A DNA stretch of 51,644 bases from Candidatus Aenigmatarchaeota archaeon (GTDB lineage: Archaea; Aenigmatarchaeota; Aenigmatarchaeia; CG10238-14). The DNA lies in contig JAHLMN010000011.1 of assembly GCA_018920345.1 (NCBI GenBank), positions 1 to 51,644 of the forward strand, given 5' to 3'. Below, in pieces: positions 19,885 through 28,466 of this stretch. The translations under genes and the position numbers were made by a program. The notes below the pieces were generated by a model. That model was given only the letters and a program-made list of their open reading frames with translations. It had not been told where the DNA came from and searched no databases. Every line of letters begins with the position of its first letter. Position 1 is the stretch's first letter.

Positions 19885-20898
19885 TTATATTATTAAATAC
19901 AAATAAATAAAAAGTAACGAGCAAAAAATAGCCTCTATTAATATTAAAGCTATAGTTACTTGCTTCTCGCTAAATCTACCTAAATTCATTATTATATGTG
20001 TCCAAGAATAAATTTTCCTACCATAAGGCGGCTCTAATTTTCCATCCTTCTGTAACTTTCCTAAACAAGAAGCCTTCAAGCCTGACCTTAATTTCAAAAA
20101 TGCTTCGATGAAAAAAGGAATTAAAACAATAAAAGCTGCTCTTTCCATATCCCCTAATATTGCCCCTGAGATAACAGCAGCGCCCATTACATATTGTATG
20201 CTATCGCCTGAAAGCATTTTGGCAGGAGGCCAATTATATTTCAAAAATGCTAAAAGTGCTCCTAACATAGAAAAATAAATTGCTGCAGAAACAGTTTTAC
20301 CCATGAATAAAGCAAAAACTCCTAAAGAAAAGAAATAAACAGAACCCATCCCTGCTTCTGAGCCATTAAAGCCGCCTAACATATTTATGACATTAGCTGC
20401 CAACATAACACTTAGAGGAACTACAACTAACGGATAAAGCAAACCTAAATCAACTGAACCTAGAATTGGCAATGTCATAGCTGTATTTCCAGCTCTTACA
20501 ACCATTAATGGTATTGCAGCTAATAATGTCAAAAGAGGTTTTTGCCATTGTTTCAAACCTTTTCTTATTTCACTTTTTCCTTCTATTACCTCTTTAGAAT
20601 TCAAATCATCAAAAAAGCCGACCAAACCTATAAGTAATATAGTTAAAACAGCTGCGAACAAATAAACGAGATTCTGTGTAGTCTCGTTAATAAAAACTTG
20701 ATAAGCTATGAAAAACATTAAACCAAAAAATGCAGAAAACATTACTGGTATTCCACCACTGTTGGCTACTTTAGGCTTGTCTTTTTTATGTAAATCCAAA
20801 GCAATTATATTGTTTCTATAGAATAACTCTATGAATATTTTTGTCAAAAATAAACAAACTATAAAAGAGATTAAAAAACTCCCAATTATTTCAATCAT
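19885..20898 (-). CDS. Polyprenol-P GlcNAc-1-P transferase, Alg7/AglH-like (GT4/MraY superfamily)
   Basis: DKPKVANSGGIPV; GFFDDLNS; ANVINMLGGFNGSEAGMG; MLSGDS. Confidence 0.85.
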   Translation of the reverse strand: MIEIIGSFLISFIVCLFLTKIFIELFYRNNIIALDLHKKDKPKVANSGGIPVMFSAFFGLMFFIAYQVFINETTQNLVYLFAAVLTILLIGLVGFFDDLNSKEVIEGKSEIRKGLKQWQKPLLTLLAAIPLMVVRAGNTAMTLPILGSVDLGLLYPLVVVPLSVMLAANVINMLGGFNGSEAGMGSVYFFSLGVFALFMGKTVSAAIYFSMLGALLAFLKYNWPPAKMLSGDSIQYVMGAAVISGAILGDMERAAFIVLIPFFIEAFLKLRSGLKASCLGKLQKDGKLEPPYGRKIYSWTHIIMNLGRFSEKQVTIALILIEAIFCSLLFIYLYLII

Positions 20899-20937
20899 AA
20901 TCTTATTTTAGTAATAAACACATAAATTTCTGAATTT

Positions 20938-21267
20938 TTACTGCTTTAATTTCATTATAGCTTCTACTATATCTCCTTTAGCCTCTATAATAGCTTTTTT
21001 AATTTTTTCTTCATCTTTTATTCCTGTTTGCTCCATAACAAGTTTTATGTCTTCTTGGGAAACACTTTGTCTTACATTACCTGAAACTTGATATATAACT
21101 TGATCACGCATAGTTGTTTTTACAACTTGTGGATCATCAATTATTATATCGCCGCCTTCTGCCTTTATAATAACTTGACTAGCTTTTATATCCTCCATTT
21201 GCATTCCTAGCTGCCTTAACATTTGCTCTACTTTTTTAGGATCCACACCACCAGGTATCATAAACAC
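20938..21267 (-). CDS. nac: Nascent polypeptide-associated complex protein (archaeal NAC, with UBA)
   Basis: GGVDPKKVEQMLRQLGMQMEDIKASQVIIKAEGGDIIIDDPQVV; C-terminal UBA-like IKDEEKIKKAIIEAKGDIVEAIMKL. Confidence 0.92.
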   Translation of the reverse strand: MFMIPGGVDPKKVEQMLRQLGMQMEDIKASQVIIKAEGGDIIIDDPQVVKTTMRDQVIYQVSGNVRQSVSQEDIKLVMEQTGIKDEEKIKKAIIEAKGDIVEAIMKLKQ

Positions 21268-21300
21268 AAATTGAAAATCAAAGTTTATAAAACATATGGC

Positions 21301-22308
21301 TCATATCTTTTCCAAAACAAATATATGTGGATATATACCGCCGCTTTCGACTACTCTTTCGTGAAATATTTTGTATTTTTTTGTCGAAAAAACAATATTT
21401 CTAAACATATTTGCTTTCAAAGTAATTATTACCATTCTTTCATTCAAAACATTGTTAGCTGAAAGTAAAAACTTTTTATAAAAATCTTTTAAATTCGCCT
21501 TTTTTGCTATTCTAACACCGTATGGAGGATTTGTTACTATTTTATCCACATTAGAAATATATTTTTCTAATTTTGTAGCATCTAAAATTTTAAATTCAAT
21601 GAAATCTTGAAGTTTGTTAATAGAAGCATTTTCTTTAGCGCCATTTATACATGTTTGACTTTTGTCACCTGCTATTATTTTTATATTATTTGAAAATAGT
21701 GAAGCTGCTTCCATTGGTATTGTTCCACTACCGCACATAGGATCAAGCAAAACATCTTTATTTTTCAAGTTGGCTAATTTTAACATAGCAAAAGCTATAG
21801 TTGATTTTATTGCTGCCTGGTGGTTGAAAACTTTCTTATATCTTTTATAAAGTGATTCTCTTGTAAGTTGTATGCCTACAAAACCAAAATTTCCTATTAA
21901 ATCAAATCTTATATTTAAATCATAATTTTCTAAATCAACCTTTTTTCTATACTTTTCTAAAAAAACTTCACCTGCTATTTTTTGCATATCAATAGAGGAA
22001 AAGTTATGATCACCAAATCTTTGACTTGTCACTCTGAATTTGTTAACCTCTTCCATTTCTTCTATATCAATATTTTCAAGTTCTTTTTTAATCTCGTTTA
22101 TTGTGGCTTGCTTCAGATGGAATGTTTTTATTAGTTTTATTATATGATGAATTGAATGTAGCTCTACAAGTTTTTCTATTTTTGAATTAACTAAAAGTTT
22201 ACCTTGAAAATTAAAAAATCTCTCTATTCTAGAACTCTTATCTTTCTCTTTTATCTCGCTTTCAGCAATATCTTCTAGACCAGGATCGCATGTCAAAAGA
22301 AATTGCAT
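21301..22308 (-). CDS. THUMP-domain class I RNA methyltransferase (Trm14/TrmG10-like)
   Basis: THUMP-like N-terminus, DPMCGSGTIPMEAA, KIVTNPPYGVRI. Confidence 0.88.
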   Translation of the reverse strand: MQFLLTCDPGLEDIAESEIKEKDKSSRIERFFNFQGKLLVNSKIEKLVELHSIHHIIKLIKTFHLKQATINEIKKELENIDIEEMEEVNKFRVTSQRFGDHNFSSIDMQKIAGEVFLEKYRKKVDLENYDLNIRFDLIGNFGFVGIQLTRESLYKRYKKVFNHQAAIKSTIAFAMLKLANLKNKDVLLDPMCGSGTIPMEAASLFSNNIKIIAGDKSQTCINGAKENASINKLQDFIEFKILDATKLEKYISNVDKIVTNPPYGVRIAKKANLKDFYKKFLLSANNVLNERMVIITLKANMFRNIVFSTKKYKIFHERVVESGGIYPHIFVLEKI

Positions 22309-22416
22309 AATTTATTTTTGTGTTTTGAAATTAAATTATTGGTACCAATAGATGTATCAAGACAGTAGTAAAAGTTAATTTTATTTTTATACAAGATAAT
22401 ATAAGATTTGATTAAT

Positions 22417-22770
22417 ATGGCTGGAGAAAAATACGGGGAATGGGCATTCCTAGCAGGTGTTTTACTTGCACTGGTGCTAGGTTTGCTACAAGGTTTAGGG
22501 GTAGTCGGAGATTATGCACTATTAAGCATTTTGCTAATAGTGCTAGGTCTAGTAGTTGGATTAACAACAGTAACATCTAAAGAAACTGATTCATTTTTAA
22601 TAGCATCGGTAGCATTATTATCAGTCGGTGCAGCTGGTTTAAGCAACTTAGGTGGTCAAACAGTAGGCGCAGTATTGGCAGATGCTTTGGCTAACTTGAG
22701 ATCTTTTGTAGCACCAGCAGCTCTAGTAGTAGCATTAAAATCAATTTACAAGTTGGCTTCGACAAGATAA
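22417..22770 (+). CDS. Small Ala/Leu/Gly-rich membrane protein, unknown function
   Basis: ORF listed from 22408; ATG at 22417 (MAGEKYGEWAF) preferred; four hydrophobic segments. Confidence 0.75.
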   Translation: MAGEKYGEWAFLAGVLLALVLGLLQGLGVVGDYALLSILLIVLGLVVGLTTVTSKETDSFLIASVALLSVGAAGLSNLGGQTVGAVLADALANLRSFVAPAALVVALKSIYKLASTR

Positions 22771-22776
22771 AATTTT

Positions 22777-23961
22777 ATGTTTGATTTGCTCTTTTTTTGT
22801 TTTTTTGGTATTTTTTTGGGATTTTTAGCTGGTTTACTGCCAGGTATACATCCAAATCAAATATATTTTTTTATTTTATTATCAGGCCTAGGACTAGAGC
22901 CAAACATTTTTGTTGTTTTTTTAGCATCAATTTCTGTTTCAAATATTGTTTTTAGCTATATACCGTCCTTTTTTCTTTCTCTACCTGACAGCAGTACAAT
23001 TGTTAATGTCTTACCTGCGCATAAAATGGTTTTAAAAGGTGATGGTTTAAAGGCATTACTAATTTCTTTAACATCAATAATTATAATTTGTCTTATTGTT
23101 GTTTTATGCCTCCCATTATTTATTTTTTTAGTACCTTTATTGCAAAAAATAACAAAACCCTTTATTCACTTGTTACTTTTGCTTTTAGTGGCTATTATGA
23201 TAATTATTGAAAAAGATAATTCAAAACGTTTTTTTGCTTTGTTTTTGTTTTTAATTTCAGGTATTTTTGGAATAGTTACATTAAACTCTAAAATAATAAG
23301 CTCTGAAAAAGTATTGTTTCCTGCACTCACAGGACTTTTTGGAATTCCGAGTTTATTGTTTATTAATAAAGGTAAATTACCTAAACAAAATTCACATGAA
23401 ATGTATGTGAAGTTAAATGTGAAGGTAATATTATCAGGTTTATTAGCTGGCGCCTTGGCTGGTATATTACCAGGAGCCGGAGAAAGTCAAGCTGGAACTG
23501 TTGTATCTTTGTTGTCAAGATTAAAAGACGAAGAAATTGTAGGTTCTTTGGCTGGAATTAATATTGCAAACTTGCTTTTTTCTGTTATAGCTTTAGTAGA
23601 AACAGGAAATATAAGGAGTGGTTTAGCTGAGTCTTTATCAACAATCGAAATAAAACATTATTTTCTTTTGTTTTTAGGGGCTTTTATTTTCTCTTTAGGA
23701 TTTTCTTGCATATTATGTATATTTTTTTCAAAGTGGTTTTTGAAATTAATTGAAAAAATAGATTATGAAAAAATAGGTAGAATTATTATTTATTCTACTA
23801 TAACTCTAACTCTTGTTTTTACTGGTATATGGGGATTATTAGTTTTAATAATAGCAACATCTCTTGGTATACTTCCTTTACTTTTGGGTGTAAAAAGGAC
23901 TAACAATATGGGTTTTTTAATGCTTCCTGTGATCTTACACTACTCAAATTTAGTAATGTGA
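22777..23961 (+). CDS. TctA-like/archaeal DUF112-type transporter permease
   Basis: FLGFLAGLLPGIHPNQIYFF and the internal repeat GLLAGALAGILPGAGESQAGTVVSLL typical of the TctA family. Confidence 0.75.
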   Translation: MFDLLFFCFFGIFLGFLAGLLPGIHPNQIYFFILLSGLGLEPNIFVVFLASISVSNIVFSYIPSFFLSLPDSSTIVNVLPAHKMVLKGDGLKALLISLTSIIIICLIVVLCLPLFIFLVPLLQKITKPFIHLLLLLLVAIMIIIEKDNSKRFFALFLFLISGIFGIVTLNSKIISSEKVLFPALTGLFGIPSLLFINKGKLPKQNSHEMYVKLNVKVILSGLLAGALAGILPGAGESQAGTVVSLLSRLKDEEIVGSLAGINIANLLFSVIALVETGNIRSGLAESLSTIEIKHYFLLFLGAFIFSLGFSCILCIFFSKWFLKLIEKIDYEKIGRIIIYSTITLTLVFTGIWGLLVLIIATSLGILPLLLGVKRTNNMGFLMLPVILHYSNLVM

Positions 23962-24118
23962 ATTTCCAAATGAAAAAGAAGTATTTCATGTGAAGATAAA
24001 ATATTAAAGAATATGTGAAATTCATAAGAATTCACATAAAAGAAGTTTATCTGCACGTGAAATAGACCCCACCCCTTTTTATGCTAAAATTTAAAATATT
24101 AATTGTTAATAATGATTT

Positions 24119-24715
24119 ATGGAAATTGATTTCGGTTATGTTTACGGGATTTTGATTGCAAAAGGTGTATATCATAGCAAAGATCTGATAACCATAGAAA
24201 TGTCTGACAAAAATTTATTAGAAATAGCAAAAAGCAAATTAAAATTACTTGGTAATGTAAGAATTTATAATAAAATTAGAAAATCAAATAAATTATACAA
24301 TACACAAGTCATTTTCTTGAAAATTAAAAATAACATTGAATTGAAACTTGGCAGGCATGAATGGGATGTTCCTTCACGTGCATTCATTTCTAAAGAATTT
24401 AGGATTGGTCTATTGAGAGCCTTGTTTGACTTTTCAGGAACAATAAGGGCTAGACTAAGAAAAAGTGGACAAAAAGAAAGAAGTATTAGGTTAAGCTCTG
24501 TAAACGAAAATATAAAAAAAATAAAAGAATTGCTAAAGATTGAAGGAATAAATTCAATGATTTATTCAAACAAAAAATCGTTTATTTTAGAAATAAATGG
24601 CAAGCATAATTTGCAATTATATTTGGAAAAAATTGGTTTTGAAAATAGCGCTAAAAAAGATTTGTTAGAAAAAATCATAAATCCAGTTTCATTTGAACAC
24701 ATTTTATCTTCATGA
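24119..24715 (+). CDS. Stand-alone LAGLIDADG-fold protein, probably catalytically dead
   Basis: Two LAGLIDADG-like helices: YVYGILIAKG and GLLRALFDFSG; SSVNENIKKIKELLKIEGI between-repeat pattern. Confidence 0.65.
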   Translation: MEIDFGYVYGILIAKGVYHSKDLITIEMSDKNLLEIAKSKLKLLGNVRIYNKIRKSNKLYNTQVIFLKIKNNIELKLGRHEWDVPSRAFISKEFRIGLLRALFDFSGTIRARLRKSGQKERSIRLSSVNENIKKIKELLKIEGINSMIYSNKKSFILEINGKHNLQLYLEKIGFENSAKKDLLEKIINPVSFEHILSS

Positions 24716-24753
24716 CAATATTATATCTAGTAAATGAAGTCCACGTGAAGTAA

Positions 24754-27468
24754 TTATGAAGATGGTATGAATATTCTTGATCTTTTATCATCTTTGTAAA
24801 AAACTAATTCTCCTCTACAATTATCACACCTTCCGCTTAAAGGAACTCTTTGAAGTATGTTGCCACAAGCTATACAAGCAAAACCATCTATATCTTCCAA
24901 ATAATCTTCAAACTCTTTCTCTTTTTTACCATTATTAAGTATTTCAAATAAACCAGATTGCTTACCTGAACCTAATATTTCTGCCTTGCTTATATTCAAA
25001 ACTTCAAAGACTCTTTCCAAAGGTGGCATTAACTGATTTTCAATATAATAATCAGAATCCAATGGAATTTTATGTTTTAACACATATTCTGGATCTTCTG
25101 TTCTTTTTGAAACTTGACCTGTACCTTTTATTATAACATAACCTATTCTATCTCCAATTCCTGGCGCTGATGAAGGATCGCGTTTTCTCATTTTTTTTAG
25201 CAATTCCACATGGGGTTGTACTCCTTTGTATGTTTTTAAAGATTTAGAAATGCTTTTTGTTATAACTAATTTGTTAATATCCATTTTACCTTGCTTTATA
25301 TCATTTATCTTTTCTTTAACTATATTCAAAGCCTTCTTAGCATCTTTCTCTTTCAATATAATATTCAAAACTTCTTGCAATGTTTCTGAAACTAAATTAC
25401 ACCAATCTCTTCTCACTGTTTCTATACCTTTTGTCACTATAGAATCAGTATAACTGCCGTTGTTTTCTTCAAAACTCCAACCTGCATATCTTTTTTTGCT
25501 TAATATCAATAATGTTTTAAAAACACTTTCTATCTTCATCTTTAAAGCATACTCCATATTACTGTTAATCATGTTTGCCAAATCAGCACCAATCTTAAAT
25601 GCTTCTGACACATCCTCTGTATTAAGCTTTACCATAACAGAATCTGTATCAGCATAAACAACTTTGTAAGGAGTATTTTTTTCTACAATCATCTTGGTTT
25701 TATTTATTGTATCTCTTCCTGTGGCAGTTATTGTATTTGCTATTTCAAGAACATAGAGTCTCGCTCTCATATATCCAGTATACCCATAAAAAGCATTAGC
25801 TACTGTTTTGAAGGCATATTGTTTTGCATAAAGATATTTTTTTACTTGTTCATTGGTTGTATTTTTCATGTCTTTTTTCACTTTATCTCTCATGTTTATC
25901 AAATATTCAACAATTTCAGGTATAATGCCTCTTCTAACAGATGGTTTGACAAATGCTGTACCAAGTGGTGATATAATCTTATCTACATCCTCTTCTGGAT
26001 TAAATAAAAGAGTTGTCGGGCAAATATTCAAAGCAATCATAATACTTGGATACATTGACTTAAAATCAAGATAAACTACTGCTTTATCATGAAAACCTAT
26101 TTCCGGTGATAAAACAAAACCACCTTTTAAACCGGCATTTATTCTTTCCTCATTTCTTTTGTTTAATTCTTGTGTGTCAGGTTTGTTTGGGATAACAAAA
26201 CCTCTTTTGTTAAATTCTCTTAATAGTAGTTGCTCTATTCTAGCTGCTTCGCCACCATCAAGAACATCTTGCAACACCAAACCACTAACTTTGCTTATTT
26301 CAAAAAATTTATCTAACATATTCATCTCTACAAGCATTCTAAAAGGAAGCTCTGCGTCTTTTCTGCTATAGCTTACTAGTTTAGCAAAGTTATCTCCATC
26401 ATCCTTCCAAAACTTGCCTATTTCGCTATGTGCAACATCTACCTTTGTTTCACCCAAAATTACTTGAGAAACATCACCTAAACCAAATCTTTTTAGCCCT
26501 TTATATAATCCAAACTTTGTAGTGGCTTCTTTTATTAAAGAATAAACGTCAACAACAATTCTGCCAGGTATTGTTATATTATAGCCTGTAGAAAGTTTTG
26601 AGCACATCATTTGTTTTTGGCTGCATCTCCCTATTGCTCTAGATATGTTGTTAGCTCTTAATCTAGCTTCTATATAAGGCAGGTCAAAATTAGAAGAGTT
26701 ATAACCAAGAATTATATCTGGATCAAAATTATCTATTATTTTTTTAAATTCCTCCAAAAGTTCTTTTTCATTGTTAAAAGATATAGCATCCTCAAAACCA
26801 TTTTTTGATTTTTTACCTATTAGCACTAAACTATTTTTACCTTTATAAGAAGGATAAAAGAAGAAGCTGATCATTATTATAGGATCTCTTAATGGATCAG
26901 GCATGCCACCTTCTTCTGTATATGTCTCTATGTCTATACTCAAATACTTTAAACTGGCATTCTCATGTTTTTCTATTGGTTTTATTGATTTCAAGGTTAA
27001 TGCTTTGTCTGTTTTTACAACATTTGTCTTTGCGCCTATTCCCTCAACTTCATACCAACCCATTCCGACTATATCTCTATCAGCCATAAACCTATTTCTA
27101 AATAAAATGTCTGCTTCATAAATTTCTTTGACAAATGGTTTGTTTTTTAAATCTTCTCTTATTTCTGGTACAAGACTTGGGTTTTTTATTGTAACCTTCC
27201 AAAGTTTTGTTGGCTCTTTGGAAAAACCTATTGGTAAGAATTTTTCAACTATTTCTATTTTTACAAGCAGTTGTTTGTATTTGTCTTCTAAATATTTTAC
27301 TAGTTGTTCCCCCTTGTCATTTTCAGTATGTACATAAAAATATGGTAAAAAATCTTCGACAAAAACAGTTATTGATTTTTTATCACTGGTTTTACCGAAT
27401 ATTCTTATTGTTGGGTGGTCATTAAGCATTATATAGTCGACATCTAGAACTTGCATTTCTATAGGCAT
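24754..27468 (-). CDS. polB: DNA polymerase family B with C-terminal zinc ribbon
   Basis: Exo motifs DIETY, YNSSNFDLPYI, YSRKDAELP; Pol motifs DFKSMYPSIM, KTVANAFYGYTG, YADTDSV; C-terminal CxxC...CxxC. Confidence 0.96.
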   Translation of the reverse strand: MPIEMQVLDVDYIMLNDHPTIRIFGKTSDKKSITVFVEDFLPYFYVHTENDKGEQLVKYLEDKYKQLLVKIEIVEKFLPIGFSKEPTKLWKVTIKNPSLVPEIREDLKNKPFVKEIYEADILFRNRFMADRDIVGMGWYEVEGIGAKTNVVKTDKALTLKSIKPIEKHENASLKYLSIDIETYTEEGGMPDPLRDPIIMISFFFYPSYKGKNSLVLIGKKSKNGFEDAISFNNEKELLEEFKKIIDNFDPDIILGYNSSNFDLPYIEARLRANNISRAIGRCSQKQMMCSKLSTGYNITIPGRIVVDVYSLIKEATTKFGLYKGLKRFGLGDVSQVILGETKVDVAHSEIGKFWKDDGDNFAKLVSYSRKDAELPFRMLVEMNMLDKFFEISKVSGLVLQDVLDGGEAARIEQLLLREFNKRGFVIPNKPDTQELNKRNEERINAGLKGGFVLSPEIGFHDKAVVYLDFKSMYPSIMIALNICPTTLLFNPEEDVDKIISPLGTAFVKPSVRRGIIPEIVEYLINMRDKVKKDMKNTTNEQVKKYLYAKQYAFKTVANAFYGYTGYMRARLYVLEIANTITATGRDTINKTKMIVEKNTPYKVVYADTDSVMVKLNTEDVSEAFKIGADLANMINSNMEYALKMKIESVFKTLLILSKKRYAGWSFEENNGSYTDSIVTKGIETVRRDWCNLVSETLQEVLNIILKEKDAKKALNIVKEKINDIKQGKMDINKLVITKSISKSLKTYKGVQPHVELLKKMRKRDPSSAPGIGDRIGYVIIKGTGQVSKRTEDPEYVLKHKIPLDSDYYIENQLMPPLERVFEVLNISKAEILGSGKQSGLFEILNNGKKEKEFEDYLEDIDGFACIACGNILQRVPLSGRCDNCRGELVFYKDDKRSRIFIPSS

Positions 27469-27515
27469 GTTTTAATTAATGAAAATTAACTTAAAAATTG
27501 TTTTTATGTTTTTGT

Positions 27516-28466
27516 CTACAATTCTTTCACTTCTCTTGTGTGAAGATTTACTTCATACTCTTTATCAAAAACAGATATTATTGTTGTTCCTTTGTAATTT
27601 TTAGCTAGAGATGGTTCAATATCTGTTATTATAAAATCAGGTAAATTATCAAGTATAAAATCTTCTGGATTTGAAATTGCATAGTCATTTGTTGTTAAAA
27701 GTAAAAATCTTCTTTTAAGTAATTTTAATAAAGATTCAGAGTAAATTTTTATTCTCATAAAATCAAAAAATTTTTTTGGTAAAATTAGAAAGGTTATATT
27801 TCCATAACTAATATAAGTGGGGTTAGCTCTTCTAGGTGATAGAGGATTTTCTTGATTTAAATTGACCTTTAGAATTATTTCTTCATTTGTTTTTTTTATT
27901 TCTCTATTTAGTGGTATATCAGGATGTAAAATCTTTCTGGTAATAAACTTTTCTCTTTGTCTTTCACAATAAACACCAACCACATCATCTCTTTCAAAAT
28001 CTTCTAATTTTTGTTTCATTATTCCTTCAAAAAAGATTTCTATTTCTCCCGTGGGGTCTTCTAAAACAATAGAAGCATTACCTTTCTCCTTTATTAATCC
28101 TATGGTGGAAAATTCTCTAGTGTTTTCTGTTATCTTATTTATTGATATTCCACTAAAACCAACAGAAGTAAAAATGTCTTTTATTTTTTCATATTTTTTT
28201 AGATAAAAATTTACATAGTCATCTATTCTCAAAGCTTTTTTTTCCAAAACAATTTCTTTTACTACCTGAAAGTTTAATTCTTTTTTTTGATTTTTAGCTA
28301 TTATTTCATTAACTATATCTCTTGTCAAAAAAAATGGCCTTATTTTGAGTTTTTTAATTTCTGAAATAAAAAAATCTGGGTCTTTTCTTATAATAGCTAA
28401 TGCATCATTTGTTAATTGTATTCCCATGTCTAGAAAAGTTTTTATTATTTCTTGGTCATTCATCAA
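27516..28466 (-). CDS. DNA polymerase D small subunit (DP1), truncated/degenerate phosphoesterase domain
   Basis: DP1-like N-terminal helical domain, OB-fold (GLIKEKGNASIVLEDPTGEIEIFF) and DP1-like C-terminus (LLKLLKRRFLL...EDFILDNLPDFIITDIEP...NYKGTTIISVFDKE...VNLHTREVKEL); adjacent to orc1/cdc6. Confidence 0.75.
   Translation of the reverse strand: MMNDQEIIKTFLDMGIQLTNDALAIIRKDPDFFISEIKKLKIRPFFLTRDIVNEIIAKNQKKELNFQVVKEIVLEKKALRIDDYVNFYLKKYEKIKDIFTSVGFSGISINKITENTREFSTIGLIKEKGNASIVLEDPTGEIEIFFEGIMKQKLEDFERDDVVGVYCERQREKFITRKILHPDIPLNREIKKTNEEIILKVNLNQENPLSPRRANPTYISYGNITFLILPKKFFDFMRIKIYSESLLKLLKRRFLLLTTNDYAISNPEDFILDNLPDFIITDIEPSLAKNYKGTTIISVFDKEYEVNLHTREVKEL

Noticed and set aside
24053-24075. 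Third ORB element (GCACGTGAAATAGACCCCACCCC)
   Set aside because: Shares TGAAATAGA with the ORB box but has a C-run instead of a G-run in that orientation, so it does not fit the ORB polarity; kept only as a possible regulatory site.
24119-24715. LAGLIDADG protein as part of a PolB intein
   Set aside because: It is a separate convergent gene 39 bp past the polB stop on the other strand; PolB motifs (DFKSMYPSIM, YADTDSV) are uninterrupted and there are no intein splice motifs.
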